This document shows, piece after piece, positions 36,620-46,192 of a DNA stretch of 64,000 nt. Position numbers and translations under genes: made by a program. The notes under the pieces were generated by a model. It was not told where the DNA came from. It saw nothing but the letters and a program-made list of their open reading frames with translations, and made no database searches. Origin of the DNA: Laguncularia racemosa (lineage: Eukaryota > Streptophyta > Magnoliopsida > Myrtales > Combretaceae); the NCBI GenBank assembly GCA_037954665.1, contig JBBMOL010000551.1, positions 1 through 64,000 on the forward strand, written 5' to 3'. How positions within the stretch are numbered: position 1 is the first letter of the stretch; every line of letters starts with the position of its first letter.

Positions 36620-37903
36620 ACTGGAAAAGTCGGGCTAGCAACTACAAACTAAGCGCTTCATGGGAGGCAGCCCATGCTCAATAAGTATATACACTTGTGT
36701 TTTAATTTCGTTACAAAAAAAAAAAAAATTCAAGGCTGGATAAGAGCCGCCGGTGCATTCATGACACTCCAAGGATGACAGACATTTTGGGAGGAATTTT
36801 CTTCCTGATGAACAATTTTACACCGGGGAAGTACCAGTATTTCAATTTTTGCATTGATATCCTTTTCCTTAATTTTGTGCTATATTAGGAACAATGAGGA
36901 CATTGTCCAATTTAAGTGTGGGGAAGGGATTATAAATGTAGAAGTATAATGATTGCACACATCATGAGCTTACAAATCCCATGCTTTATTTATGTCCTTA
37001 AGTGTTTATCATCAATGAAATCCTGAAATTGACTTAGATTGGTGCCCTACTCGCCAACTGTTGTGACTAGTTTACATAGTTAAAATTTAATAGTAAAATC
37101 TCTAGAGAACGGGGTTTATCCTATGTTTAGCCTTTGAACTTGAGATTGAGTCCTTAAGTTGAAAAAAACAAGCAAGTTTACTTCAAGGAAAAATTGGTTG
37201 GGATAAATCTCTCTTGAAATTTCTTTGAGAATACCTTAACACCTAGTGAAAGAGGTAAAGGAAATATTTTACTTAGTATCCCTTAAAAAAAAAAAAAAAG
37301 AGCCTTTACTCCAATAACTCAGGAAAGTGAGTTAAGAGTATCCAATCTTAAATGTTAGTGTGAGGAAGAGTTCGTAGGGTCCCTTTAAAACCTGGTCACT
37401 TAGGCGATGAGCCCAGGATGTGCCGACTCAATGAACTCACAATAACGAGAAGGGCGGAAAGGCAAAAATTTAGTACCTTAATGAAAGCCAGGTTGACATG
37501 GGCGAGCTTTGGTCCCTCAGAAGAGTGAAGTCTCACTCCGCTGTCAATTAAGGCAAATAAAAAAAAAAAAGAGGGAGAAATTCTAGGTAAAAATGGATAC
37601 CATATGCTTTCACTTCTTGTTATCTTGTTTAGAGGAGTAAAATTGAGGGAGATTGTACTTGCTAATAACCTTTGAAGTTTAAATGAATGTTTTTCCTTAG
37701 GGACTAAGTATTATTTTTTATTGTTAAACACTGGGATTAAAAATCTGTTGTATTTAGATTAACTACTAAATTTCAACTAGATATACTAGTTACAAATTTC
37801 AGTATGATTAGAACAATGGGCACCAGAAGTTCAATGATGGATTTCTCTTGTTTAAATCAATTATTTTGCTTGAGGACAAGCAAAAGTTCAAGTGTGGGGA
37901 TGT
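36620..37903 (+). other. Athila-like 3' spacer without an envelope-like frame
   Basis: This 1.28-kb stretch has no meaningful open frame. It carries a small inverted motif gggaggcagccca (36662-36674), three A-runs (36714-36728, 37285-37300, 37558-37570), an early purine-rich motif tttaagtgtggggaaggg (36913-36930), and the actual tract just before the 3' LTR. Athila relatives often encode an envelope-like protein here; this copy does not. Confidence 0.75.
37889..37903 (+). other. Polypurine tract of the Athila-like element
   Basis: The sequence caagtgtggggatgt directly abuts the TGATAAG start of the 3' LTR. It is the expected site of plus-strand DNA priming. Confidence 0.7.
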
Positions 37904-39436
37904 TGATAAGATCACATTATACTTATATTTTCTTTTGGACTTATATTAAATTTATTTCAATATTATAAGAAAATATAAAGAAATGATATTTAATGGTGTT
38001 TATTGTGAAAATTTAGGTTTTGAGGACCCAAAAGTAAATTACAAGTTAATTGGAGGAGTTTTTCACAAAATTGAAGAAGTGAGCGGAGGATTGCACGGAA
38101 GGCCGCCGGCCTTAGGCCGGCTTACATTCAAGGCCGCCGGCCTTAAAGCCGGCCTTGAGCCGGCCTTCATTACTCCACGGATATCCATTGCAAAAATCTC
38201 TCCAAAATCGTATCTTAATTAATTTGCTTACTCAACTCCTCATCAGATCAACCTTATCCTCCTCCTCTTTGGATCTATAAATAGGCCCCTTGTGTGAACC
38301 TTGGAAGCATCCCCTTTTTGTTTTAGAATCCTTTTGTTTTGATTCTTTGTTTAGCATCCTTTGTCTTTCTTTGAAATCATTAGAATTCCCTTAGGAACTT
38401 TAGGATTTTATATTTTCTTTAATTCCTTTACATTTCATGTTATTCCAAATTTTAGTTTGAAGTAAGAAAGTTATTTTGCTGAAGTTTTCTTTCAATTGAA
38501 GAATTCGAGGAATCATTTTGGAAGATTGAAGTTCTTGAAGATTATAGCTATTGTTTCATTTACTTTATTTTCTTTTATGCCATTTATTAGTTTATTCTTG
38601 TTGTTCAATATGAATTCCATTGCATCTATTTATTTCAATTGTTTTTATATTCATACTATAATGTTCTAAATCATCCTTGTGGGAAACATGATGAAGCCAT
38701 AATTCAAACTAAAATGATCATTGTATTCATGTTATAGGAAATGTAGATATGCGGAATTTTCATATAAGAAGTCCTGCTATGAATTGTATTTTGTAATTGA
38801 AATCAATGCATAGAAATGTAAATGGCTCGAAAGAGAAATTTAGGTTTTATCAGGAATTCCTAAGTAAGATTTAATAATTCATGTGGAAGCAGCGTTATTG
38901 AATTTTATTAGAAATTGACTTAAGTGTTTCATGCAATATTTTTATTAAATTTTTCACTAAGGGATTAGGAGAAATTATTTTAAAGATATTAAGCAATCAT
39001 ATAATTGGGAATTTTATGATTGTGAATTAGAATCCTCATTTGATTTAAATTAGCGGGAGCTATTAAATTAAATTGAGGTAACATTACTTTAACACTTGAT
39101 ATAGGATTAAGGTTTTGTTAATTTCTTGTGAAAATCCATATAGTTATGAGTTATTATAACATGAAGGCAATATGATTAGTGGAATTAGGGTGGATTCTAT
39201 TTCCCACCATCAATTCATCATTTTTCAAACACAATTCTCTTTTTGAGCATTTAGTATAATTCATTCAATTCTCATCAAACATCATTGCCTAAATAATAGC
39301 ATAAATTGATATAGGTCTATTACTTAATCAATCTTCGTGGTTCGACACTCTTCTCTCACTATATTATTTGATCTGATCCGATACACTTGCCGGTATTTAT
39401 TCACGCTCATTTTATATCTCTCTTTTGCGTGGATCC
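37904..39436 (+). mobile_element. Athila-like element, 3' LTR
   Basis: It aligns with the 5' LTR over its whole length. The last base is C (GGATCC) instead of A. The GGCCGG block (38099-38167) has a different arrangement of units, while a 20-bp core at 38148-38167 is kept. TATAAATA lies at 38276-38283. Confidence 0.9.
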
Positions 39437-39773
39437 TTGACCTGACCCCTTCCCTATGTGTATGAGGCCATGGCTCGGACTAGCTGGGCTAGCCCACTTA
39501 CTCATTTTTTTTATGCAAATTATATATATGCAATGCAGTTTTTATTATTTTTGTACTATTTTGAAATTCCAAAAATTTGTAAAAATTATTTAACTCCTTT
39601 TCTTATTATTTCTACAATTATTTTCCAAAATTGATATATTTTCCCTATTTATTTTATTTTTTTGAATATTTTTCCTATTTTTGCTAAATTAGAAGAAAAA
39701 TTGTAAAAAATGAAAAAATTGAAAATTGACCATTATTGATTATTAGGGTAAAAAATGGGGTGTTTACACTTAT

Positions 39774-40564
39774 AAACCAAATCCACAAATAGTGACGTGA
39801 CCAAGATTGAATATCCAAGTATGATAAGCTATGATACCAAAAGATCACATGCCTTAAATTAAATTAAAGCATATGCAATCAAACAATACAAACAACTCCT
39901 AATCAAATCCGAATCAACCTTTAATTATGGCATGAACCCTAATCCCTTTTGTAATCCGATTTGTTTATCAATGAAGCTCAACACCAAATGAGGATGTGCT
40001 CAATGGGATTAATCACACAACATAAGATCAAATGAAATTCCAATTACCAATCAACACAAAAATGGGCGTGAACTTCTTACAACAAATAAGTGTATTCTCT
40101 CCTCCTCTAAACTCTACTTAAGCAAGTATTTATATTATCTCCCTTTAGGGTTAAGATGACGAAAACATTACAACTATGCCAATAAAGGGTGGCCGGTCCT
40201 AAAACATAAAATACAACCAAATAAAATGTCCCAAATGCTTACAAAATAAATGGTTCAAGGAAAATAACAAATAAAAATAGTCTTTAACATGCCGATTCTT
40301 CAAATCAATTCGTCGATCCAACTTATCTTCGGTTTAGGTTGATCTTTGGATAACCCACAAGCTGAGTCTTAGTGAGTTTGTCCATTGCCCTGTAAAGCCT
40401 AATAAGTATGCCTGTTGGAATGCACAATACAAGAGTAATAGAAAAGAGGTTAGTATATAAAAATTTCTAAGGTCGAGTTATTCAAAAAGGACCCTCATCA
40501 CCAAGATTTGAAATCCTTTGGTTTTTTCCCAAATGGATGTCTTATAGAATTTTGATTCCTATCA
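39774..40564 (-). mobile_element. 3' LTR of the gypsy element, main part
   Basis: It continues the LTR interrupted at 28114 and ends ...CCTATCA at 40564, next to a purine-rich tract. Relative to the 5' LTR it lacks 304 bp, with the break at a CAACAAA motif (about 40080-40086). Apart from that gap it aligns well with 43871-44966. Confidence 0.85.
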
Positions 40565-40577
40565 TCTCCTCGGGCCT
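40565..40577 (-). other. Polypurine tract of the gypsy element
   Basis: On the minus strand AGGCCCGAGGAGA directly precedes the TGATAGGAATC start of the 3' LTR. The preceding text AACTTGAGGACAAAT resembles the region ahead of the tract in other plant Ty3/gypsy elements. Confidence 0.6.
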
Positions 40578-40961
40578 AAAAAAGATTTGTCCTCAAGTTT
40601 GACAGATCAAATGCAATAGAAACTCTATATCCTCCTAGCAAACCATCTGAAGAAGTATCACTATAGAATCTCAATATATGAAAATACCATAGGGGGTGAT
40701 TGCTTTCTCTCCTCTATTTCTAGGATGTATTTCATCTACAACACATATAATGATCCATTATCTACTAAGGTCTCCCCTTTCTTAACCCCGTTTCACTGAT
40801 ATTGTTGCCTCTTTTTCTGATTCACTTGTATGTTGCTGACCCTTATGGCCCTCTAATGGTTGGCTTAACTACTCATGGCCCTCTAAAACCTCTGAAGGTG
40901 GACATAACTGTCTTTGAATAGTCTAGCCCTTTGCTGATGAGCTCATCTAACTTTGACCCTC
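40578..40961 (-). other. Decayed internal region of the gypsy element (left part)
   Basis: No open frame is recognised. From about 40850 it contains degenerate copies of a cctctgaaggtt-type motif that continue at 41986-42340 on the other side of the solo LTR, showing that the two stretches were once joined. Confidence 0.5.
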
Positions 40962-40966
40962 AGAAT

Positions 40967-41980
40967 TGATGAGAAATTTTCTAGCACCACCTATACCTTT
41001 AGAACTGGATTTGGCTAATGGTCCAAATCACTTATATTTTTTACTTTATGTCCTATATTCTAATAACTATTTGAGAAATAATCTTATAGGTACAATAATA
41101 ATTCTCCATGGGATGCCAATATGTCCTACACTAGTTGGTGGACACGGGACATTTTCAGATTTACAATCAAAGATCCTCTGCGATTGTTTCCATTCCGAAG
41201 CATTGGCTCATGAAGACTTATGATATTTTTGTACTTTGTAATTGTTCTATGGACTATTTTATGTTTTATTTTTTCTTTTGGGACACTTTCATTTTATTGT
41301 AATTTCCATTTAGGACCGGCCACCTTAAAAGTGGCAAGCCTATAATTTTTGACCATTTTCTAACCCTAGGAATTGTAAGTATAAATACTTGCTTATAGTA
41401 GGGTTTGAGGAGGCCAAAATTTGCAGAATTGAGATACAATTTGCGTGAGGATTAGGGCTCCTAATTGTCATCAGACTCTTATCAATTTCTATCCCAAGAG
41501 TTGAGATTGTGGTGAGTGCAACACTTTGAAATTGTGAGTAATATCAATTTCATTTTATTGTGATTTCTTTTCTTCTCTAGTGTGTAATATCTAGGGGTGA
41601 ATTGAGATAGTTCTTGGTCAGATTTTTTATTGCATTTGTGATCAATTATCTTGTTATAAGATTGAATGTTTTAGTACTTGATATCATCATCAAATTTGGA
41701 ATCAATTGTGATGTGAATTGTGCTTGTTGGGAGAGGATATAACCACGGTTTTGGTTCTTTTCTTCTTCATATATTTCACGTAGAATTCACTTATAATTGT
41801 TGTTATTTAGTGAAGTTTATCATTATTGGATTGTGATTGCATCATTGGACCTTTGGATTTCATCAAAATTCCAATAGGGTTCACGCAATTTCTTATGTCC
41901 AATTGAACCGGTTATGTTTGAGATTTGAAGTGTTCCTTTGGTTTATTTGATTGTGCTTGGGCTTGGTTTTGAGCACATTA
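40967..41980 (+). mobile_element. Solo LTR, plus orientation, related to the gypsy element's LTR
   Basis: The segment TGATGAGAAATTTTC...GAGCACATTA is flanked by a perfect 5-bp TSD AGAAT (40962-40966 and 41981-41985). Parts resemble the reverse complement of the host element's LTR, such as the gtaagtataaatacttgct promoter region near 41380 and the ggcttggttttgagcacat end, so it is a diverged relative in opposite orientation. No PBS or internal region adjoins it. An 85-codon open frame at its left end is probably accidental. Confidence 0.85.
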
Positions 41981-41985
41981 AGAAT

Positions 41986-42340
41986 CCTCTAAAGGTTTGC
42001 TCAACTGCTCATGAACCTCTAGAACATCTGAAGGTGAACATAAATGCCTTTGAATAGTTTGGTCCTCTAGTGGTTGGCTTATCTGACCATGACCCTCAAG
42101 ATCCTCTGATGGTTGGCACATTTGTATATGAAAAATGTTGTCCTCTGTATGTTAGCTCATGTAACTAGGAGCTTCAGGAACCTCTGAAGGTTAGCATGTC
42201 TGCTTCTGCATAATGTGGTCCTCTGAAGGTTAGTTCATGTGGTTATGATTCTCAAGAATCTCTGATGGACTACGAATCTATTGCTGAACCTTTTGGACCT
42301 TTGAAGGTGACATCAGATTCAGAATGATTTGTTTACCCTC
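41986..42340 (-). repeat. Degenerate short tandem motif in the gypsy internal region
   Basis: Variants of cctctgaaggttagc recur about every 45-50 bases with heavy decay, continuing the array seen at 40850-40961. On the minus strand it translates to repeated ELTFRGP-like pieces with stops, which suggests a former repetitive linker in the polyprotein; this is inference. Confidence 0.45.
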
Positions 42341-42397
42341 TTGTTGAAATATATATGTATTCCTAAAGCCATCATGTAAGACCCTCCTATTATATAA

Positions 42398-42646
42398 CTA
42401 TGGCCTGCTGAGCAATATATGGGATGTATACATAGGAATAATATCACATTTAAGCTCATCACAGTACTTATCCCCTATACTGAAGGATACCCTAGCCCTT
42501 TGGGTCACATAAAGACTCTCCTGATCATTTAACCAATGTAATGTGTAGGTTTTAGGATGCGGGGTAGTTATAAGTTTCAATTTCGATACTAATGATGCAG
42601 CTATAACATTAGTACAACTACTACCATCAACAATAATTACACACAT
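42398..42646 (-). pseudogene. Ty3/gypsy protease fragment
   Basis: The 82-residue segment shows the retropepsin-like motif VDGSSCTNV near its start and a C-terminal ILLSRP (ILLGRP in intact members). It is the same family as the plus-strand fragment at 3457-3678: the two share SCTNV, HPK.Y.LHWL and SIGDKY. It lies in the sense strand of the 28010-44966 element, after gag and before the missing RT, as expected. Upstream gag coding is not recognisable, and RT, RNase H and integrase are absent. Confidence 0.75.
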
Positions 42647-42699
42647 CCTTATACCCTACAAGAAGTACAGAACAAATTTTCTCTTTGTCCATCATTAAT

Positions 42700-43745
42700 G
42701 GTTGGAGAGAAAGTCAATACTGGATGTACCAAAGTAGTAGAAGTATGCACATCATTTGACATAGTTATTAACTAACCTCAACAAGTTAACAACATACTTC
42801 ACTAGAAGCACCACAACAACACACCTTTACACACCAATACAAGAAATGCTTATTGCCACTTCAAATTAAATAAATGAAGTACACATAACCACTTCCAAGT
42901 AGTTAAGAATTAAATTCAATCAACAAGTGTTTAAGTAATGAGTTCAATTACTTTTACACTTTAATATTTGTTTTTGAATTCAAATTCCACTACTCAAACC
43001 TTCCTTTCTTTCCTTGGTTTTACACTATAATAAATCACAATGTGCAGCACCTCAACACACACAAATGCACAACTTTATACTGCCATACACACTTCCCTTA
43101 CTCACGGTCACCACCACTTACGCCACTTGCAATACTTCTTTATACAACACACACAACACCACGCCAAATGTACACACACTCTTCACTAACTTTACAAAAC
43201 ACAACACCACACACTTACACCTTCAAGTGACGGTGCGCTTTTCCACTTCCACACAAGTTAACAAACCACAATTTTCAACAATCAAGGCAGCTCAAATTCA
43301 AATTCAAATTGAGTTCAATAATTGCTCTATTCCACAAATGGTAAGGAGCCACTTTCAAATTCAAATGAACACACAATTACTCAATCACTTAATGTGTGTT
43401 TTGAAATTCAAATTGCTTCCTTAACTCACACCTCAATTATGAAAATTCAAGTTTGAAAATCACAAATGTTACTCCTCAATTTCAAAAAACAACACACAAC
43501 AATTCACTCTTCTCTTTTTACCACAAATATTATGTTTCCAATTCCACAACAAACACTAGGAAATACACTTCTTATTTTTCTTTCAAAGATCATTGCAACA
43601 ATAAGATGATAAGGGGATCACAATTGCTCCACGTCTACAATAACACAATGAAATACTCAACTCCACTTCACAATTCGAATCAAGGTGCTAACTCAACAAT
43701 CCCTAATTTCCGAATTCAAAATCAATTAACCCCTTCTCACAACCA
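42700..43745 (-). other. Strand-asymmetric internal region of the gypsy element
   Basis: The plus strand here is rich in A, C and T and poor in G, with runs such as cacaacaccacgcc and acacaacaattcactc. The open plus-strand frames of Thr, His and Asn-rich composition (43014-43755) are a by-product of this and not credible genes. In the element's own sense the region would cover the leader and gag, but no gag is recognised. Confidence 0.5.
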
Positions 43746-43748
43746 CAA

Positions 43749-43763
43749 GCTCTAATACCAAAA
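43749..43763 (-). other. Decayed initiator-Met-type PBS of the gypsy element
   Basis: On the minus strand TTTGGTATTAGAGCT resembles TTTGGTATCAGAGC with one change. It sits next to the 5' LTR end. Confidence 0.65.
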
Positions 43764-43765
43764 GA

Positions 43766-44966
43766 TGATGTGCTTAAAACCAAGTATAAGTACACAAAAC
43801 CAAATTGAAAGACCAATTACACAATGTCAATCAAACTAGTCCTCCAATTGCGTGAACCCCTACTACTTATAAACTAAATCCACAAATAGTGACATGACCA
43901 AGATTAAATATCCAGGTATGATAAGCTATGATACCAAAAGATGATATGCCTTAAATTGAATTAAAGCATATGCAATCAAACAATACAAACAACTCCTAAT
44001 CAAATCTGGATTAACCTTCAATTATGGCGTGAACCCTACACCCTTTTGTAATCTGATTTGTTTATCAATTAATCTCAACACCAAATGAGGATGTGCTCAA
44101 TGGGATTAAGCACACAACATAAGATCAAATGAAATTCCAATTACCAATCAACACAAAAATGGGCATGAACTTCTTACAACAAAAGAACTTCCATGCAAAT
44201 GAAGAAAAGCAATCAATAAGACAATGTATAGGATACAATTCCACTAAATTGAAAACAATATAAGGATGGAAATTGAACCTACAATTGATGTGAATTATGA
44301 ACCAAGAACCAATCCTAATCAACACTAGATATTACACACTAGTTATGAAAAGGAAAAATCAACTTAGTAATTGATATTACTCACAATTCCTTAGGTTGCA
44401 ACTCACCACAATTCCAAGGATGAAATTGATAAGAGTCTTTATGAAAATTTAGGATGAATCTTAATTGCTTGCGAAATTTGCAACAAATAAGTGTATTCTC
44501 TCCTCCTCTAAACCCTACTTAAGCAAGTATTTATACTTGCTCCCTTTAGGGTTAAGATGACTAAAAAATTACAACCATGTCACTAAAGGGTGGCCAATCC
44601 TAAAACACAAAATACAACCAAATAAAATGTCCCAAATGCTTACAAAATAAATGGTTTAAGGAAAATAACAAATAAAAATAGTCTTCAACATGCCAATTCT
44701 TCAAATCAATTCATTAGTCCAACTCATCTTCAGTTTAGGTCGGTCCATGGATAACCCACAAGCTGAGTCTTAGTGAGTTTGCCCATCGCCCTATAAAGCC
44801 TGATAAGTGTGCTTGTTGGAATACACAATACAAGAGTAATAGAAAAGAGGTTAGTATATAAAAAATTCCGGGGTCGACTAGTTCAAAAAGGAGCCTCATC
44901 GCCAAGATTTAAAATCCTTTGGTTCTTGCCTTAATGATAGGTCTTATAGAATTTTGATTCCTATTA
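43766..44966 (-). mobile_element. 5' LTR of the gypsy element (1.2 kb)
   Basis: The LTR is bounded by TGATGTGC at 43766 and CCTATTA at 44966 (the last CA has become TA). It keeps the 304-bp stretch missing from the 3' LTR, between CAACAAA motifs at 44177 and 44481. A TATA-bearing palindrome gcaagtatttatacttgc lies at 44523-44540. The perfect TSD TTGGT follows at 44967-44971. Confidence 0.88.
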
Positions 44967-44971
44967 TTGGT

Positions 44972-45870
44972 GGGTTCTAATATATCCTACAGCCAGTGAA
45001 CACATAGTTAGTGTTCCATGAAATCGACCTGCCTAGTTGGATTGATGTTGATTAGATGGTCCAACATGCAGTATATTTAAACATGTGGGAATAGCTGGTC
45101 AGTTGAGTCGTTCATATGGATAGCCCTCACGGTGTGCATGATAGTTACCTGCAATGGTATGGATTGATCAGCAGGCAATACATTAGACGCACGGGGGTTG
45201 TTCTTTGATTTTTGGTTAAGTATGATTTACATCAACACTCTATAATGTCTAAATAATTGCACGATTGTATCAACCTTAATTTATGTTTTGTTCATACTTG
45301 TAGGGTGACACCTTACGACAAATTTACTTATCGTCAGATATAGACACAACTGTGAGAATAGTTGCTTAGGATCTTCAGTTCATACTTCACCATGGAAGGT
45401 AATTCTATACCCATAACCACAACAGCATAACACCTAGGAGGAGGCACAATCAATTCTTACAGGGGGACGACAATGACCTCTAAACCAAGGTGAGCTATAG
45501 GAAAATCTACGATGGGACCAATAGATACCTATTGATTCTAATGTGATGTATTCTAGCTCAAGGCCGATTTTCAACCAATATAAGACACCACATTAGCATT
45601 CTGTAAGTGGTCTTGTCCTAACACTATCCACTCCATAGAAGAAATGCTCTAGAAAACAACCTATGTACCAAGGTGAATCATCAAGTCAACCTACAAAGTG
45701 GAGTCCCATGCCTCGACAATCATTAGACAATACTCCTCAACAGCATCCAACATAGGAGTCTAAAGCTTCGCCAACTCCACATTCAAGGCCAACCAATGCC
45801 TTTGCTCGACTAGTTAGACAATTTACTAAGGGAAGAAGATAAGAGGGGATAAGGATAGGAATTGCCATTT
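44972..45870 (+). pseudogene. Plant mobile domain (PMD) protein of a MULE, 3' part
   Basis: This continues the reading broken at 28009. Pieces such as PSWIDVD, VQHAVYLNMWE and LQWYGLISRQYIRRTG follow the order seen at the C-terminus of plant mobile domains (basic linker, 'MW' segment, 'WY...S.RY' segment). A GT...AG intron is suggested at about 45216-45303, followed by LRQIYLSSDIDTTVRIVA. The end is decayed and arginine-rich, with several stops. Joined at TTGGT, the two halves form one gene, interrupted by about 17 kb of younger insertions. Confidence 0.75.
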
Positions 45871-46192
45871 TTTTTTCATTTCATATGTATATGTTCGATT
45901 GAAATGATTACGTTGATGTATTTTCACACGTAATGTGTACATATACCAATTTACAACTTCAAATTTTTCAAAACAAATTAACAAATATCTAAAGAAATTA
46001 ACATTTAATATAACTTGTTAATAAATTACAAAGTTACAAATATATATACAAAATATCAAGCATCCCCCTTCTGCTGTGCCAAAACAAACTATATGAAGTG
46101 GTTGAGGATTCACTTAACCTACAAAAGGGAAAAAGATAATGTTAGCATCACAAATGCAATGTCGAACTTAATGAAATATGTATTAGTATCCA
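45871..46192. other. Gap between the convergent PMD and transposase genes
   Basis: About 320 bp of AT-rich sequence between the 3' ends of the two convergent MULE genes. No coding sequence recognised. Confidence 0.5.

Larger units (their letters stand above)
29675..39436 (+). mobile_element. Athila-like Ty3/gypsy retrotransposon (nearly complete, defective)
   Basis: A 9.8-kb plus-strand element has LTRs at 29675-31215 and 37904-39436, a tRNA-Asp PBS at 31222-31239, a single gag-pol frame broken by four stops (31358-36619), a 1.28-kb non-coding spacer and a purine-rich tract next to the 3' LTR. The flanks are CTGAC (29670-29674) and TTGAC (39437-39441), a 5-bp TSD with one change. The tRNA-Asp PBS, gag type and LTR size fit the Athila lineage. 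No envelope-like frame is present, unlike many Athila copies. By eye the LTRs differ at roughly 20-25 positions plus a rearranged GGCCGG block, so the insertion is fairly young. Confidence 0.9.
28115..39768 (-). mobile_element. Ogre-like solo LTR, split by an Athila-like element
   Basis: The Ogre LTR starts TGTCAAGTTTAA at 28115 and ends GGGGTGTTTACA at 39768, and is flanked by a perfect TSD CTTAT (28110-28114 and 39769-39773). No PBS or internal Ogre sequence is attached, so this is a solo LTR from LTR-LTR recombination. The LTR itself is 28115-29674 plus 39442-39768; the rest is the inserted Athila-like element. The conserved block at 28548-28598, TATA box at 29298-29307 and CCAAT/ACGT motifs at 29589-29612 are all present. 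The Athila insertion falls close to the box B-like site. Confidence 0.9.
28010..44966 (-). mobile_element. Ty3/gypsy retrotransposon inserted in the PMD gene, with nested insertions
   Basis: A minus-strand element has its 5' LTR at 43766-44966, a decayed initiator-Met-type PBS at 43749-43763, about 3.2 kb of decayed internal sequence, a purine-rich tract at 40565-40577, and a 3' LTR at 40564 down to 28010. A perfect 5-bp TSD, TTGGT, flanks it (28005-28009 and 44967-44971), and the host PMD reading continues across the site. The 3' LTR is split by an Ogre solo LTR (28115-39768). The internal region is split by another solo LTR (40967-41980). Only a protease fragment is recognisable, so this is a deleted, non-autonomous copy. 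Confidence 0.85.

Noticed and set aside
36620..37903. Envelope-like ORF of the Athila-like element
   Set aside because: Stops are frequent in all frames and no transmembrane or signal-like segment is seen.
43014..43755. Thr/His/Asn-rich plus-strand frames of 136 and 100 codons
   Set aside because: They arise from a G-poor strand with few stop codons. They run against the element's sense and match no protein family.
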